A stretch of 64,000 nt of DNA from Herminiimonas sp. GTDB lineage: Bacteria; Pseudomonadota; Gammaproteobacteria; Burkholderiales; Burkholderiaceae_D. Numbering within the stretch: position 1 is the stretch's first letter; every line of letters begins with the position of its first letter. Below the pieces are notes generated by a model that had not been told where the DNA came from, did no database searches, and saw only the letters and a program-made list of their open reading frames with translations. Position numbers and translations under genes: made by a program. Positions 21,129 through 32,400 of the stretch are shown here, one piece after another. The stretch spans positions 1 through 64,000 of the forward strand of contig JAQGMR010000006.1 in the NCBI GenBank assembly GCA_028292265.1. Direction: 5' to 3'.

Positions 21129-22964
21129 ATGTCGAATATCAAACGCGCCATTCGTAATATCGCAATCATTGCCCACGTCGATCACGGCAAAACCACGCTG
21201 GTTGACCAACTACTCCGTCAGTCCGGCACCTTCCGCGACAATCAGCAGGTCGACGCCCGCGTCATGGACTCCAATGATTTGGAGAAAGAACGCGGCATCA
21301 CCATTCTTGCCAAGAACTGCGCCGTCGAATACGAAGGCACCCACATCAACATCGTCGACACTCCGGGTCATGCCGACTTCGGTGGTGAAGTGGAACGGGT
21401 CCTGTCGATGGTTGACAGCGTACTACTGCTGATTGATGCCGTCGAAGGCCCAATGCCGCAGACGCGTTTCGTGACGCGCAAGGCACTCGCTCTCGGCCTC
21501 AAGCCTATCGTGGTCGTCAATAAGATTGATCGTCCAGGCGCCCGTGCCGAATGGGCAATCAATGCTACATTCGAACTGTTCGACAAGCTCGGCGCGACCG
21601 AAGAGCAACTGGATTTTCCGGTAGTTTACGCCTCCGCGCTGAACGGCTACGCCAATCTTGATGCCGAGTCCCGCAGCGGCACCATGAAGCCCTTGTTCGA
21701 TGCGATCCTTGAGCACGTTCCGGTCCGTGATGACAATCCGGACGGCCCACTGCAACTTCAGATTTCCTCCCTCGATTACTCGTCCTACGTCGGCAAGATC
21801 GGCATTGGTCGCGTCAGCCGCGGCCGCGTTCGCGCCCTGCAGGATGTCATCATTATGAACGGTCCGGACAGCACGCCCGTCAAGGCCCGCATCAATCAGG
21901 TGCTCAACTTCAAGGGACTTGACCGAGTGTTGGTCGATGAAGCCGTCGCCGGCGATATCGTGCTGATCAACGGCATCGACGAACTTGGTATCGGCACCAC
22001 CGTTTGCGCGCCTGATGTGCCGGATGCGCTGCCAATGCTGACGGTCGATGAGCCCACGCTCACCATGAACTTCATGGTCAACAGCTCGCCGCTTGCAGGC
22101 CGCGAGGGCAAGTTCGTGACCAGCCGCCAGTTGCGCGACCGTCTCGATCGCGAATTGAAGGCCAACGTTGCGCTGCGTGTCGCGCCGACCGACGACGACA
22201 CGATCTTCGAGGTTTCCGGTCGCGGCGAATTGCACCTCACGATCCTGATCGAAAACATGCGTCGTGAAGGTTTTGAGCTCGCTGTCTCGCGTCCCCGCGT
22301 CGTCTACAAGATGGTCGATGGCGTACGCCACGAGCCCTATGAAATGCTTTCGATCGACGTTGAAGAAGCGAACCAGGGCGGCGTCATGGAAGAGCTCGGT
22401 CGCCGTCGCGGCGACCTGCAGGACATGCAGCCGGATGGCAGGGGGCGTGTGCGCCTTGAGTACCGCATTCCGGCGCGCGGCCTGATCGGCTTCCAGGGAG
22501 AATTCATGACCCTGACCCGCGGCACCGGCCTCATGAGCCACGTGTTTGACGAGTACGCGCCGGTTGACACCACACGCGGTGAACTCGCAGGGCGTCGCAA
22601 CGGCGTATTGATCTCGCAGGATGACGGCCAGGCAGTTGCCTATGCATTATGGAAGCTGCAGGACCGCGGCCGCATGTTCGTGGTCCACAATGATCCGGTG
22701 TACGAAGGCATGATCATCGGCATCCATTCCCGCGACAATGACCTCGTCGTCAACCCGATCAAGGGCAAGCAACTCACCAACGTGCGGTCGTCCGGCACCG
22801 ACGAAGCTGTGCGCCTGGTTCCGCCGATCCAGATGTCACTTGAGTATGCGGTTGAATTCATCGACGACGACGAACTCGTTGAGGTGACGCCGAAGAGCAT
22901 TCGCCTGCGCAAACGCTACCTCAAGGAACATGAGCGCAAGAAGGCTTCGCGCGAAGCGGCATAA
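21129..22964 (+). CDS. typA: Ribosome-associated GTPase TypA/BipA
   Basis: A 611-residue translational GTPase involved in 50S assembly at low temperature and in stress. Start [20 protein letters not shown] gives the canonical N-terminus; the 57 bases of open frame upstream lie over the promoter region. G-domain motifs: [42 protein letters not shown] and [16 protein letters not shown]-like domains III and V and the BipA C-terminal domain follow. Length matches E. coli BipA (~605). It has its own -10 box and a strong terminator. Confidence 0.96.
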   Translation: MSNIKRAIRNIAIIAHVDHGKTTLVDQLLRQSGTFRDNQQVDARVMDSNDLEKERGITILAKNCAVEYEGTHINIVDTPGHADFGGEVERVLSMVDSVLLLIDAVEGPMPQTRFVTRKALALGLKPIVVVNKIDRPGARAEWAINATFELFDKLGATEEQLDFPVVYASALNGYANLDAESRSGTMKPLFDAILEHVPVRDDNPDGPLQLQISSLDYSSYVGKIGIGRVSRGRVRALQDVIIMNGPDSTPVKARINQVLNFKGLDRVLVDEAVAGDIVLINGIDELGIGTTVCAPDVPDALPMLTVDEPTLTMNFMVNSSPLAGREGKFVTSRQLRDRLDRELKANVALRVAPTDDDTIFEVSGRGELHLTILIENMRREGFELAVSRPRVVYKMVDGVRHEPYEMLSIDVEEANQGGVMEELGRRRGDLQDMQPDGRGRVRLEYRIPARGLIGFQGEFMTLTRGTGLMSHVFDEYAPVDTTRGELAGRRNGVLISQDDGQAVAYALWKLQDRGRMFVVHNDPVYEGMIIGIHSRDNDLVVNPIKGKQLTNVRSSGTDEAVRLVPPIQMSLEYAVEFIDDDELVEVTPKSIRLRKRYLKEHERKKASREAA

Positions 22965-22982
22965 GCTGGTCTTCCGCTGCAT

Positions 22983-23021
22983 AAAAAACCCGCCGGTGCG
23001 AAAGCATCGGCGGGTTTTTTT
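22983..23021. terminator. Bidirectional terminator between typA and the aminotransferase
   Basis: CCCGCCGGTGC-GAAA-GCATCGGCGGG, an 11-bp stem with one wobble and a GAAA tetraloop, flanked by six A before and seven T after. It can end transcription from both convergent genes. Confidence 0.95.
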
Positions 23022-23044
23022 GTTTCGAAACTACCGGGGCCCGT

Positions 23045-24397
23045 CTACACGGCGGCCTCGGCGGTCGTCGGCACCGACTTCAATTCCTTCAACGATTCCG
23101 CTATCGCGCCAACAATCCGGTCAATCTCACCCTTTTCAATAATCAATGGCGGCGACAACGCGATAATGTCGCCCGTAGTCCGGATCATCACACCCTTCTC
23201 CCAGAAGCATTTCTGGAATATGTCGAAAGCACGTGCAGACGGTTTGCCCGGAATGCCTTCGAGTTCAATGCCGGCAACCAGCCCAAGGTTGCGCACGTCC
23301 TTCACCCACGGCGACCCGCGCAGTGAGTGCACGGCATCTTCGAAGTAGGGCGCCAACGCAGCAGCCCGCTCGAACAATTGCTCGTCACGATAAACCTCCA
23401 ATGTTGCAAGCATGGCAGCCGCAGCAAGTGGATGCCCGCTGTAGGTATATCCATGGAAAAACTCGATGGTATCGGCAGGGGCCGCCTGCATGAACGCATC
23501 ATGGATATCCTGGCGGACGATCACTGCGCCCATCGGGACGGAAGCGTTGGTCAGACCCTTGGCACACACGATCATGTCGGGCACCACGCCAAAGTAGTCA
23601 GCGGCGAAGGCGGTACCCAGGCGACCGAAGCCGGTGATGACCTCGTCGAAAATCAACAGGATGCCGTATCGGTCGCAAATGCTGCGCAGTTTCTGTAGAT
23701 AGCCTTTCGGTGGAAGTATCACGCCGGTCGAACCTTGCAGCGGCTCCACAATCAGCGCCGCCACGGTTGCGGGATCGTGCAATGCGAGCAGTCGCTGCTC
23801 AAACTCGTCGGCTATCTCCGCTCCGTTCTCCGGCAGTCCCCGAGAAAACGCGTTGCGCTTGATGTCGAGGGGATGCCGCAAGTGATCGACGCCGGCCAGG
23901 GTCGGCCCCAAGTGCTTGCGGTTGCCCGCAATACCGCCGACCGCCACGCCGCCGAAACCGACACCGTGATACGCACGTTCGCGGCCGATCAGTCGGGTTC
24001 GCAGCGAGTCGCCCTTCATACGGTGGTAGGCCAGCGCGATCTTCAACGCGGTATCAACGGCCTCTGAACCGTCGTTGCAATAGAACACGCGGTTCAAGCC
24101 TTCCGGTGCAATTTTCACTAATGCGGAAGCCGACTCGAATACTTTCGGATGCCCCATCTGGAAGGTCGGCGCGAAGTCCATGGTCGCCGCCTGTTGTGCG
24201 ATGGCTTCCACAATTTTTGGATGGCAGTGCCCGGCATTCACACACCATAGGCCCGCCGTGCCGTCGAGTATCTGGCGACCGTCATCAGTCGTGTAATACA
24301 TCCCCTTGGCCGATGTCAGAAGGCGCGGTCGAGCCTTGAATTGCCGATTTGCAGTAAATGGCATCCAGAAGTGCGTCGTGTCGATGGAATGGGCCAT
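23045..24397 (-). CDS. Omega-aminotransferase, beta-alanine:pyruvate type
   Basis: A 450-residue class III PLP-dependent aminotransferase. Motifs: THFWMPFTANRQFKARPR at the N-terminus (typical of the beta-alanine:pyruvate branch), YCNDGSEAVDTALKIA, RERAYHGVGFGG, LIFDEVITGFGRLG, and the PLP lysine in CAKGLTNASVPMGAV. FHGYTYSGHPLAAAAML is also present. It likely moves the amino group of beta-alanine or another omega-amino compound to pyruvate in the cytoplasm. The exact substrate cannot be read from sequence. It stands alone; the divergent tpsB lies on the other side of a 386-base region. Confidence 0.9.
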   Translation of the reverse strand: MAHSIDTTHFWMPFTANRQFKARPRLLTSAKGMYYTTDDGRQILDGTAGLWCVNAGHCHPKIVEAIAQQAATMDFAPTFQMGHPKVFESASALVKIAPEGLNRVFYCNDGSEAVDTALKIALAYHRMKGDSLRTRLIGRERAYHGVGFGGVAVGGIAGNRKHLGPTLAGVDHLRHPLDIKRNAFSRGLPENGAEIADEFEQRLLALHDPATVAALIVEPLQGSTGVILPPKGYLQKLRSICDRYGILLIFDEVITGFGRLGTAFAADYFGVVPDMIVCAKGLTNASVPMGAVIVRQDIHDAFMQAAPADTIEFFHGYTYSGHPLAAAAMLATLEVYRDEQLFERAAALAPYFEDAVHSLRGSPWVKDVRNLGLVAGIELEGIPGKPSARAFDIFQKCFWEKGVMIRTTGDIIALSPPLIIEKGEIDRIVGAIAESLKELKSVPTTAEAAV

Positions 24398-24783
24398 GCC
24401 TGGTTATTCTCCGTAAATGGGATGCGGTTTTGAACAGTGATCCTGGTCGATTATGTTATTACGTTTTCGAAAATGCGTTTAACGGCGTGAGTAGCGAAGT
24501 CGTGTTTGCGTGGCGATCTTTGATTGAAGCGGACGGGCACGATCGTTGCTGTTAGGTAACAATTTACCACCATAAATAGGGGATGTTACTTAGCGCCACG
24601 AAACTGTACATTGTGGCAAAAAAGAGCACTCCAACGGTCCGAAAATCCATTCTCGCCTCGTTGCCACGTGGCATTGTCGCGACGCGCAGATGTTGTCATA
24701 TAGGCATCAACGGGAATCATTGTTCTTTTTCTGCGAATAAAAAAGCCGGTGTTTTGTGTAATTCGAACTAAGTAGAAAGAGTT
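24398..24783. promoter_or_regulatory. AT-rich divergent regulatory region ahead of the secretion cluster
   Basis: 386 bases between the leftward aminotransferase and the rightward tpsB. It is visibly richer in A+T than its surroundings, especially 24550-24780. It includes a GGTAA-CAAT-TTACC inverted repeat at 24555-24568 and A/T runs near 24618 and 24738. I cannot assign -35/-10 boxes with confidence. Such AT-rich fronts of surface-protein operons are often silencer or regulator targets; that is inference. Confidence 0.45.
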
Positions 24784-26427
24784 ATGGAACTACAGCTGCA
24801 ACGGTGCGCGCTCGCCGCCTTACTCGCCTTCTCGTCCCCAGCAGCTTTCTCTGAAGAGCATTTCTCTATTTCCCGTTTCGAAATCGTCGGGAACAGCCTG
24901 TTATCCCAGCAAGATATTGATGCTGCGGTAATGCCTCTTACCGGTTCAAACCGGGTTTTTGGCGATATTCAAAAAGCGCTCGAGGCGCTGGAAGTCGCTT
25001 ACCGCAGGAAAGGCTTTTCCGCCGTTCGAGTTCATGTTCCAGAGCAGGAACTTTCGCAAGGATCGGTGCGTATCGAAGTCATGGAAAGCAGGCTGGCCAA
25101 TATTGTTGTCAGCGGCAATCAGCACTTCGATGAAGCCAATATTCGCGCAAGTCTGTTGCCATTGGAAACCGGGAAATCACCCGCGCTAGGACGCCTCTCT
25201 GAAGCAATTCAGCTCGCCAACGATAATCCTGCCAAACAGGTTGAAGTCACGCTTGTTAATAGCAGTGAAGAAGGCAAACTCGACGCCAAGGTCCAGGTTA
25301 CGGACAGCGCGCCTTTCCACGCTAGTGCAACGCTTGATAACTCCGGCACACGTGCCAGCGGGCGCTTCCGCACCGGCATAGCGTTGCAGCACGCTAATCT
25401 GTTCGGCCGGGATCAGGTCGGCACTATCGCGTACACCACCTCGCCTGACAGCCCAGCCGATGTGCATGTCGACCTCTGGTCGATTGGATACCGCATTCCC
25501 CTGTATTCGTTCGGCGACAGCATTGACTTTGTCTATGGAACGTCGAGCGTTAACACGCCGGGGTCTTCGCCTACCTTGGGCGGTTCGCTCGGCATCATTG
25601 GCAAGGGCAGCGTTGCGGGCTTACGCTGGAATCACTTCCTGCCGCGCGATGGGAACTATGCAAGCAAGCTGATCTACAGCCTCGACCGCAAATACATAAA
25701 TTCGCGCTGCTCCTTCAACGGTGTGGAGGTCAGGGTCGATGTACCGACTCCAGACATCAGTGCATGCGTGCCCTATACCGTGATGCCGATCGGCCTTTCG
25801 TATTTCGGCCGTCGCGACAGTCCCGGGCAAGTCCTCGATTTCAACATTGGCGTGCAGCGCAATCTTGCGACCGGGTCGGAATACACCAATGTGACAGGGC
25901 GTGCCGATCGCTACTCGTATCTGACGCCTGGCAACCGCGATACCAGCGACGGGTTCATGACCTTGCGTGGCGGTGCTTCGCTCTTCAAGGCAACTGCGAA
26001 CGACTGGCAGTTGCACTTCGCAGGCAGCTTTCAGGTGGCAAGCGACCCGCTCGTGTCCAGTGAACAGTTTGGGCTGGTCGGCGCCAATGCGGTGCGCGGA
26101 TTTAGTGAGCGTGCTGTCGCTGCCGACGGCGGCGCAATCCTGAGCGGCGAACTCTACACGCCGGATCTCGTGAAGAAAATGCCTGGGCGAGGAAATCTGC
26201 GACTGCTCGCGTTCTACGATGTGGGCCGCGGTTATAACCGCGGCATTGGCAACGGCGCAATCCCTTCTCATGTGAGCGTTGCTAGCGCCGGGGTTGGCGC
26301 GCGTTACAGCCTTGGAAAGAACATGGATATCCGGGCGGACGTCGCACGGGTAAACGACCCCGGCACGTCAGTGACCGAGACAAACGGTGTCTGGAAAGCG
26401 CACCTCACAATCGTCGTTGGTCTTTGA
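24784..26427 (+). CDS. Two-partner secretion outer-membrane transporter (TpsB; ShlB/FhaC/HecB family)
   Basis: A 547-residue protein with a signal peptide (about residues 1-23, ALAALLAFSSPAAFSEE). Two POTRA domains follow: FSISRFEIVGNSLLSQQDID (~25-100), then ESRLANIVVSGNQHFDEANI (~101-180). The rest is a 16-strand beta-barrel. The L6 hairpin hallmark VRGF is present near residue 438 (NAVRGFSERAVAADGGAI). The last residue is Leu, not the usual aromatic. It should export the TpsA protein encoded immediately downstream across the outer membrane. Its stop lies 11 bases before the tpsA ATG. Confidence 0.92.
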   Translation: MELQLQRCALAALLAFSSPAAFSEEHFSISRFEIVGNSLLSQQDIDAAVMPLTGSNRVFGDIQKALEALEVAYRRKGFSAVRVHVPEQELSQGSVRIEVMESRLANIVVSGNQHFDEANIRASLLPLETGKSPALGRLSEAIQLANDNPAKQVEVTLVNSSEEGKLDAKVQVTDSAPFHASATLDNSGTRASGRFRTGIALQHANLFGRDQVGTIAYTTSPDSPADVHVDLWSIGYRIPLYSFGDSIDFVYGTSSVNTPGSSPTLGGSLGIIGKGSVAGLRWNHFLPRDGNYASKLIYSLDRKYINSRCSFNGVEVRVDVPTPDISACVPYTVMPIGLSYFGRRDSPGQVLDFNIGVQRNLATGSEYTNVTGRADRYSYLTPGNRDTSDGFMTLRGGASLFKATANDWQLHFAGSFQVASDPLVSSEQFGLVGANAVRGFSERAVAADGGAILSGELYTPDLVKKMPGRGNLRLLAFYDVGRGYNRGIGNGAIPSHVSVASAGVGARYSLGKNMDIRADVARVNDPGTSVTETNGVWKAHLTIVVGL

Positions 26428-26438
26428 AAGGACCTGGA

Positions 26439-29400
26439 ATGAACGCCAATGCCATGGATGCTGCAGCGGGACAGACGAAAAAATCGTCGCGTCAGGCCCG
26501 CCGCGCAACTCAACTCGTCCCGGGCCGATCCATCAAGATTCGCCTCGGCGGTCGTATGATGTTGCTGGTCTGGCGCACTCGAGCCCGCGTCGCAAAACTG
26601 CTGCAGGGGATGTTAGCCAGGTCAATGCGTCATCTGGCAATTGGCGTTGCGACCGGCGCCGCGGTACTCGGCGGACCGATCGCGACGGCGGCTCCCCTCG
26701 CAGTCAACGCGCTGCCGACTGGCGGCGCGGTCGTCGCCGGTCAGGCCGCGCTAAGCCAGACGGCGAACAGCCTGAATGTCGTTCAGACCACCAAGAACGC
26801 CATATTGAACTGGAACACCTTCAATATCGGCAGCGGCGCCACAGTGAATTTCCAGCAGCCGAACGCGAGCTCGGCCACGCTCAATCGGGTGATATCCAAC
26901 GATCCCTCTTCCTTGATGGGCCGCCTTAGCGCGAACGGCAAGGTGTGGCTGATTAACCCGGCCGGCATCATGGTCGGAAAGGACGCACGAATCGATGTGG
27001 CTGGTTTTGTGGCCAGCACACTTAACGTGCGCGATGAAGACTTCCTCGCCAATCGTCTGAATTTCAGCGGCGGCGCAGGCGCGGGCAAAGTACAGAATTT
27101 CGGCACCATCACGACGCCCTCCGGCGGCAGCGTCTATCTGGTCGGTGCCGGTGTAGAAAATCAGGGCGTGATTACCGCGCCTGGCGGCGAGGTACTTCTG
27201 GCTGCCGGCCATACCGTGCAGTTGATCGACACCGGCACGCCCGGCGTCAAAGTGGAAATCACGGGCAGCGAGGGCACCACCACCAACCTTGGACAACTAC
27301 TTGGCGATGCCGGACGTATCGGCATGGCCGGCGTACTGGTAAAGAATGCGGGCGTCATTGATGCCAGCAGCGTAAGCAAAGAGGGAGGCCGAATTTTTCT
27401 GCAAGCGACCGGCTCCCTGGTGACAGAGGTCTCATCGCGGCTGTCCGCTGACGGCACGAGCGGCGGAAAAATCACACTGAATGCCGAGAATAGCGCCGCA
27501 ATCGACGGGTCAATTTCTGCGGTGGGACTGTCCAACCACGGTGGATTCGTCGAAACCTCCGGCAAAACGCAGCTCTCGGTGACCAACGCGCCCTCGATCG
27601 GGCTCGGCGGCGAATGGCTGATCGACCCGAACAACATAACGATACAGGCAACTGGGTCCCCCACAAACACAACGTCGGGGCCAGCGTTCTCCAGCACCAA
27701 CGACAACTCCATCGTCACCACCGGCCTGATCGAAACCGCCCTGAATGGCGGAACCAACGTAACTATTACCACCAGCGCGCTTGGCGCCAACAGGGAAGCC
27801 GGCAATATCACCATTGCGAGTCCGATTACCAAATCGGATGGGCTGGATGCCGCACTGACGCTGAGCGCAAACAACAGCATTTTTGTCAGTCAGCCGATAA
27901 CGTCCGCGGCCGGCAAACTCAATCTTTCATTGAATGCCAATGCCGCAGGAGGACAGAACGGATTGGTAAGTATTGCATCGGCGCTTGATCTGAATGGCGG
28001 CGCCATGAACATAGCTGGTCCGCTCGTGCTCAATCGCGCTTCGTTGTCGGGCTTGCAGCTGAATGCCGAGGGACTGGTCACCTTTGCAGGAGATACGTCG
28101 CTCAACACCAACGTGTCGCTGGCAAATGCAGCGCTGTCCAGAGGCACGCTGCAAGGAACAGGCAAGCTTACCGTAACGAATCTGAACTGGTCGGGCGGGA
28201 CGATTACGGGTGGGGCGACCAGTCCGGCCTACGACGTCACCAACCTGACGTTGAGCGGGTCCGAGTCGCTCAATGGCCGTACCCTCAACCTGCTACCGGG
28301 CGGCATCTCCAGAGCAACGAACGCGGCCCTTGGTTTTAGCAATGGTGCGGTGCTGAACAACGCCGGCACCCTGACGGTCGCTGATGGCACGCAGTTAGGC
28401 TCCTATAGCGGCGGTGGCAATAGCGCAATCAACAACATTGGTACCGTCACCAGCACAAACTCATCAACTTCGACCACGCCAACCTATTTCACCACCAATT
28501 CGCTGGGTGGTACGTTCAGCGGACTTACGACCTCGTTCAACAACAGCGGAACGGTTAACGTCGCCGACGGGACGTTGACCCTGGGGGGTAATGGCACGGA
28601 TACCGGAGCATTCATTGTCTCCAGTAACGTCCGTGGTACCACTTCGAATCTTGTTTTCGGAAATAGCTACGGCGATATTGGAGGGCGAAATATCAATGCC
28701 GGTAGCACGATCACTGGAACGAGCAGCAATGGCGGTACTGCGATCGTTACCTTCGGAAGCGCTTACGGCGATACGACCAACCTCAATACGAATGTGTCGC
28801 TAACCAATGTAGCAATATCCGGCGGCACGTTGCAAGGAACCGGCAAGCTCACCGCGACCAATTTGAACTGGTCGGGTGGCGCGATCGCGGGCACGGCGAC
28901 GGATCCCGCATACGACATCACGAACCTGACATTGACCGGATCGACGTCGCTCGACGGTCGCACCCTTAACCTGCTGGCAGGTGGCAACTCCAGGGCAAGC
29001 AGTGCTTACCTCACGTTCAAGAACAGTGCCGTGCTGAACAACGCCGGTGCCTTGACTGTCGTCGACGGCACGCAGCTAGGCAACTACTACAGCCCGGGCG
29101 CCGGCAGCAGCGCCATTAACAACAGCGGTACTGTCAACAGCACCGGAACTTATCCGACAACCAATATCGTAGGCGCCGTCTATGACGCGCTAAATTTCAC
29201 CGCCTTCAACAATACCGGAACAGTCAATGTCACGGACGGCACTCTGCAACTCGGCGGCGGCGGCACGCATACCGGTGCCTTCAATGTAAGCGCCAGCGGT
29301 TCCGGAAAGACGTCGACGCTCGGTTTTGGTGGCAACACGTATTACTACAATGGCTCCGCCGCCCGGACGCAGAATATCAACGCCGGCGCCACGTTCACTG

Positions 29401-32400
29401 AAACCGCCACTGGCGGCGGCCGCGCGACCGTCGATCTGGCCGACGGAAATGGTACGACAACCAACCTCAACACCAATGTGTCGCTGGCCAATGTGGCGCT
29501 GTCCGGTGGCACATTGCAAGGCACTGGCAAGCTAACCGCGACGAACCTGGACTGGTCGGGCGGGGCGATCGCAGGCGGGGCGGACCGGCCTGCGTTCGAC
29601 GTCACCAATCTGACCCTGAGCGGGGTTGAGTCGCTTGATGGGCGCACCCTTAATTTGGTGGCAGGCGGCGCATCCACGGCCACCAGCGCCTACCTCACAT
29701 TCAAGAATAGCGCCGTGCTCAATAACGCTGGCACGCTGACTGTCGCCGACAACTCGCAACTGGGCTATTACTACAGTCCCATCGCCGGCAGCAGTGCCTT
29801 CAACAACAGCGGTACAGTCAACGCCACCAATAAGTCCACTTACTGGACAACCAATAGCCTTGGCGCAAGCTACGACGCACTGAATTTCACCGCCTTCAAC
29901 AACACCGGTGCAGTCAATGTCGTGGACGGTACTCTGCAACTCGGCGGCGGCGGCACGCATACGGGCGCCTTCAATGTCAGCGCAAGCGGGGCAGGGAAAA
30001 CCTCGACGCTTGTCTTCGGTGGCGACACCTATAACTACAGCGATTCCACGATCAGGACGCAAAACATCAACGCGGGCGCGACGGTTACTGAGACCGCCAA
30101 TAACGGCGGTGTTGCAACTGTGGAGTTGAACAACCGAAGTGGTACGACGACCAATCTCAACACTGACGTGTCACTGGCTAATGCAGCGCTGTCCAACGGC
30201 ACGTTGCGGGGTACCGGCAAACTCACGGCTTCCAACCTGAAGTGGTCAGGCGGAACGATTGCAGGTGGAGCGGGCAGCCCCGCGTACGACGTTACCAATC
30301 TCACCTTGACCGGCTCGGAGTCGCTCGACGGTCGCACGCTAAACCTGCTCGCAGGCGGCGCATCGAAGGCAAATGGTGCTTACCTGTCGTTCAAGAACGG
30401 TGCCGTGCTCAATAATGCCGGCGCCCTGACCGTCTCTGACGGCACCCAGCTGGGCTATTACTACAGCCCCGGCGCCGGCAGCAGCGCCATCAACAACAGC
30501 GGTACCGTCAACAGCACTAATACTCTCGCCTATGCGACCATCAATACGATTGGCGGCAACTACGACACGACCAATTTCACTGCGTTTAACAACACCGGTA
30601 CAGTCAACGTCGCCGACGGCACGCTGCAGCTCAGTGGCGGCGGCACGCACACCGGGGCCTTCAACGTTATCGCCAGCACTGCGGGAAAGACATCGACGCT
30701 AAGTTTCGGAGGCAATACCTACTACTACGATTCTGCCACCAGGGCGCAGAACATCAACTCTGGTGCCACGATCACTGAGACCGGCACCAATGGCGGTGTT
30801 GCGACCGTAGCTTTCAGTGACTATTACTACAACAACAGTCCGGTTAACCTCAACACCGACGTGTCGCTGGCGAATGTAGCGCTGTCCGGCGGCATCCTGC
30901 AGGGCACCGGTAAACTGACCGCGACGAATTTGAACTGGTCAGGCGGGACGATTGCAGGCGGCGCAGGCGGTGCCGCATACGACGTTACCAACCTGACGCT
31001 TAGCGGGTCCAGTTCGCTCGACGGTCGCACTCTCAATTTGCTGGCAAGCGGCGCGTCGAGAGCAAGCAATGCTTACCTGACGTTCAAGAACAGTGCCGTA
31101 CTGAACAACGCCGGAACCCTGGCTGTCGCCGACGGTGCGCAACTGGGCAGTTCCTACAGCCCGGGCGCGGGCAGCAGCGCCATCAACAATAGCGGCACGG
31201 TCAACAACATCAATACATCGATCTATTCGACGACCAATGGCCTTGGCGGGAACTACAACGCATCGAACTTCACTGCATTCAACAACACCGGTACAGTCAA
31301 CGTCACTGGCGGCGTCCTGCAAGTCGGTAGCGGCAGCCAGATTGTCAACAACGGCCAGATTCGAATCGACACAGGGGCAACGCTTTCAACCGCTTATCGG
31401 GATCTGACCAACTCGGCGAGCGGCGTCCTTTCTGGAAATGGCACGGTCAATCTCGGCACAACTTATACGTTGATCAACAATGGCACCGTTGCACCGGGCA
31501 CGTCCGCGGCAACCGGCACACTTACCGTTACGGGCAACTACACACAGGGCAGCACCGGCAATCTTGTGGCAAGGATCGGGGGCGGCGGGCCGACTCAGCA
31601 TGATCTGTTGCAGGTCAGTGGGAACACCATACTCGACGGCACCTTGACTGCCTCCGCCCTGAACAACTATGTCGCTGTGTCCGGCGACGCCGTCACGCTG
31701 ATTGGCGGCACGCCACTCACCAGCACGGTCAGCGGCACGTTTGCGCACGTCGTGGCTCCAGCAAATCTCAATGCGGGGTATGGCCTCTACAGCGGGGCGC
31801 CGTTCCGCCTCACTTATGCGCCTGGCGGCTCGGTTTTCTTTAACAACGCGGATGGTGACTTCAGCTGGAGCAATCCGTTGAACTGGTCCAGCCGGGCAAC
31901 CCCGGTGTCCGGAAACGACGTCCTCATCAATGCTGGTTACACCGTGCAGCATGCTTCCGGCAACGACGCGATTTCCTCGCTTATGGTCGATCAGAACAAT
32001 GGCCTCGCGGTCTCTGGAGGCGCGATTTCGGTTTCGAATCTCGCTTTGGTCAACGGCAAGCTTGCGATCAACGCCAGCGGATCTGTGATCTTGAATGGCG
32101 GCCTCTCGGGAAGCGGGTTGCTTGCTGTGGACGGGGGCAATATCACCCTCAAGGGAAATTCTGGCATCGCGAATCTCGCCATGACTTCTGGCGCGGTCTC
32201 TGGTGACAGCGGCTTCACCGTCTCCAACAGTTTTGCGCAGACTGGCGGCAGCCTGGCGTTCCGCACCGGAGCTGTCGATCTGCGGCAGAACACGGGCGAT
32301 CTCGTGCTCAGCAATTTGAGCGCAGCAACTGCAAGTTTGCAGTCGCTTACCGGTGCAATTCTGGAGGGGCCTGGATCCGCCAACGCAAACGCGCTCACGA

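Noticed and set aside
21423..22541. 372-codon open frame antisense to typA
   Set aside because: Shadow of typA.
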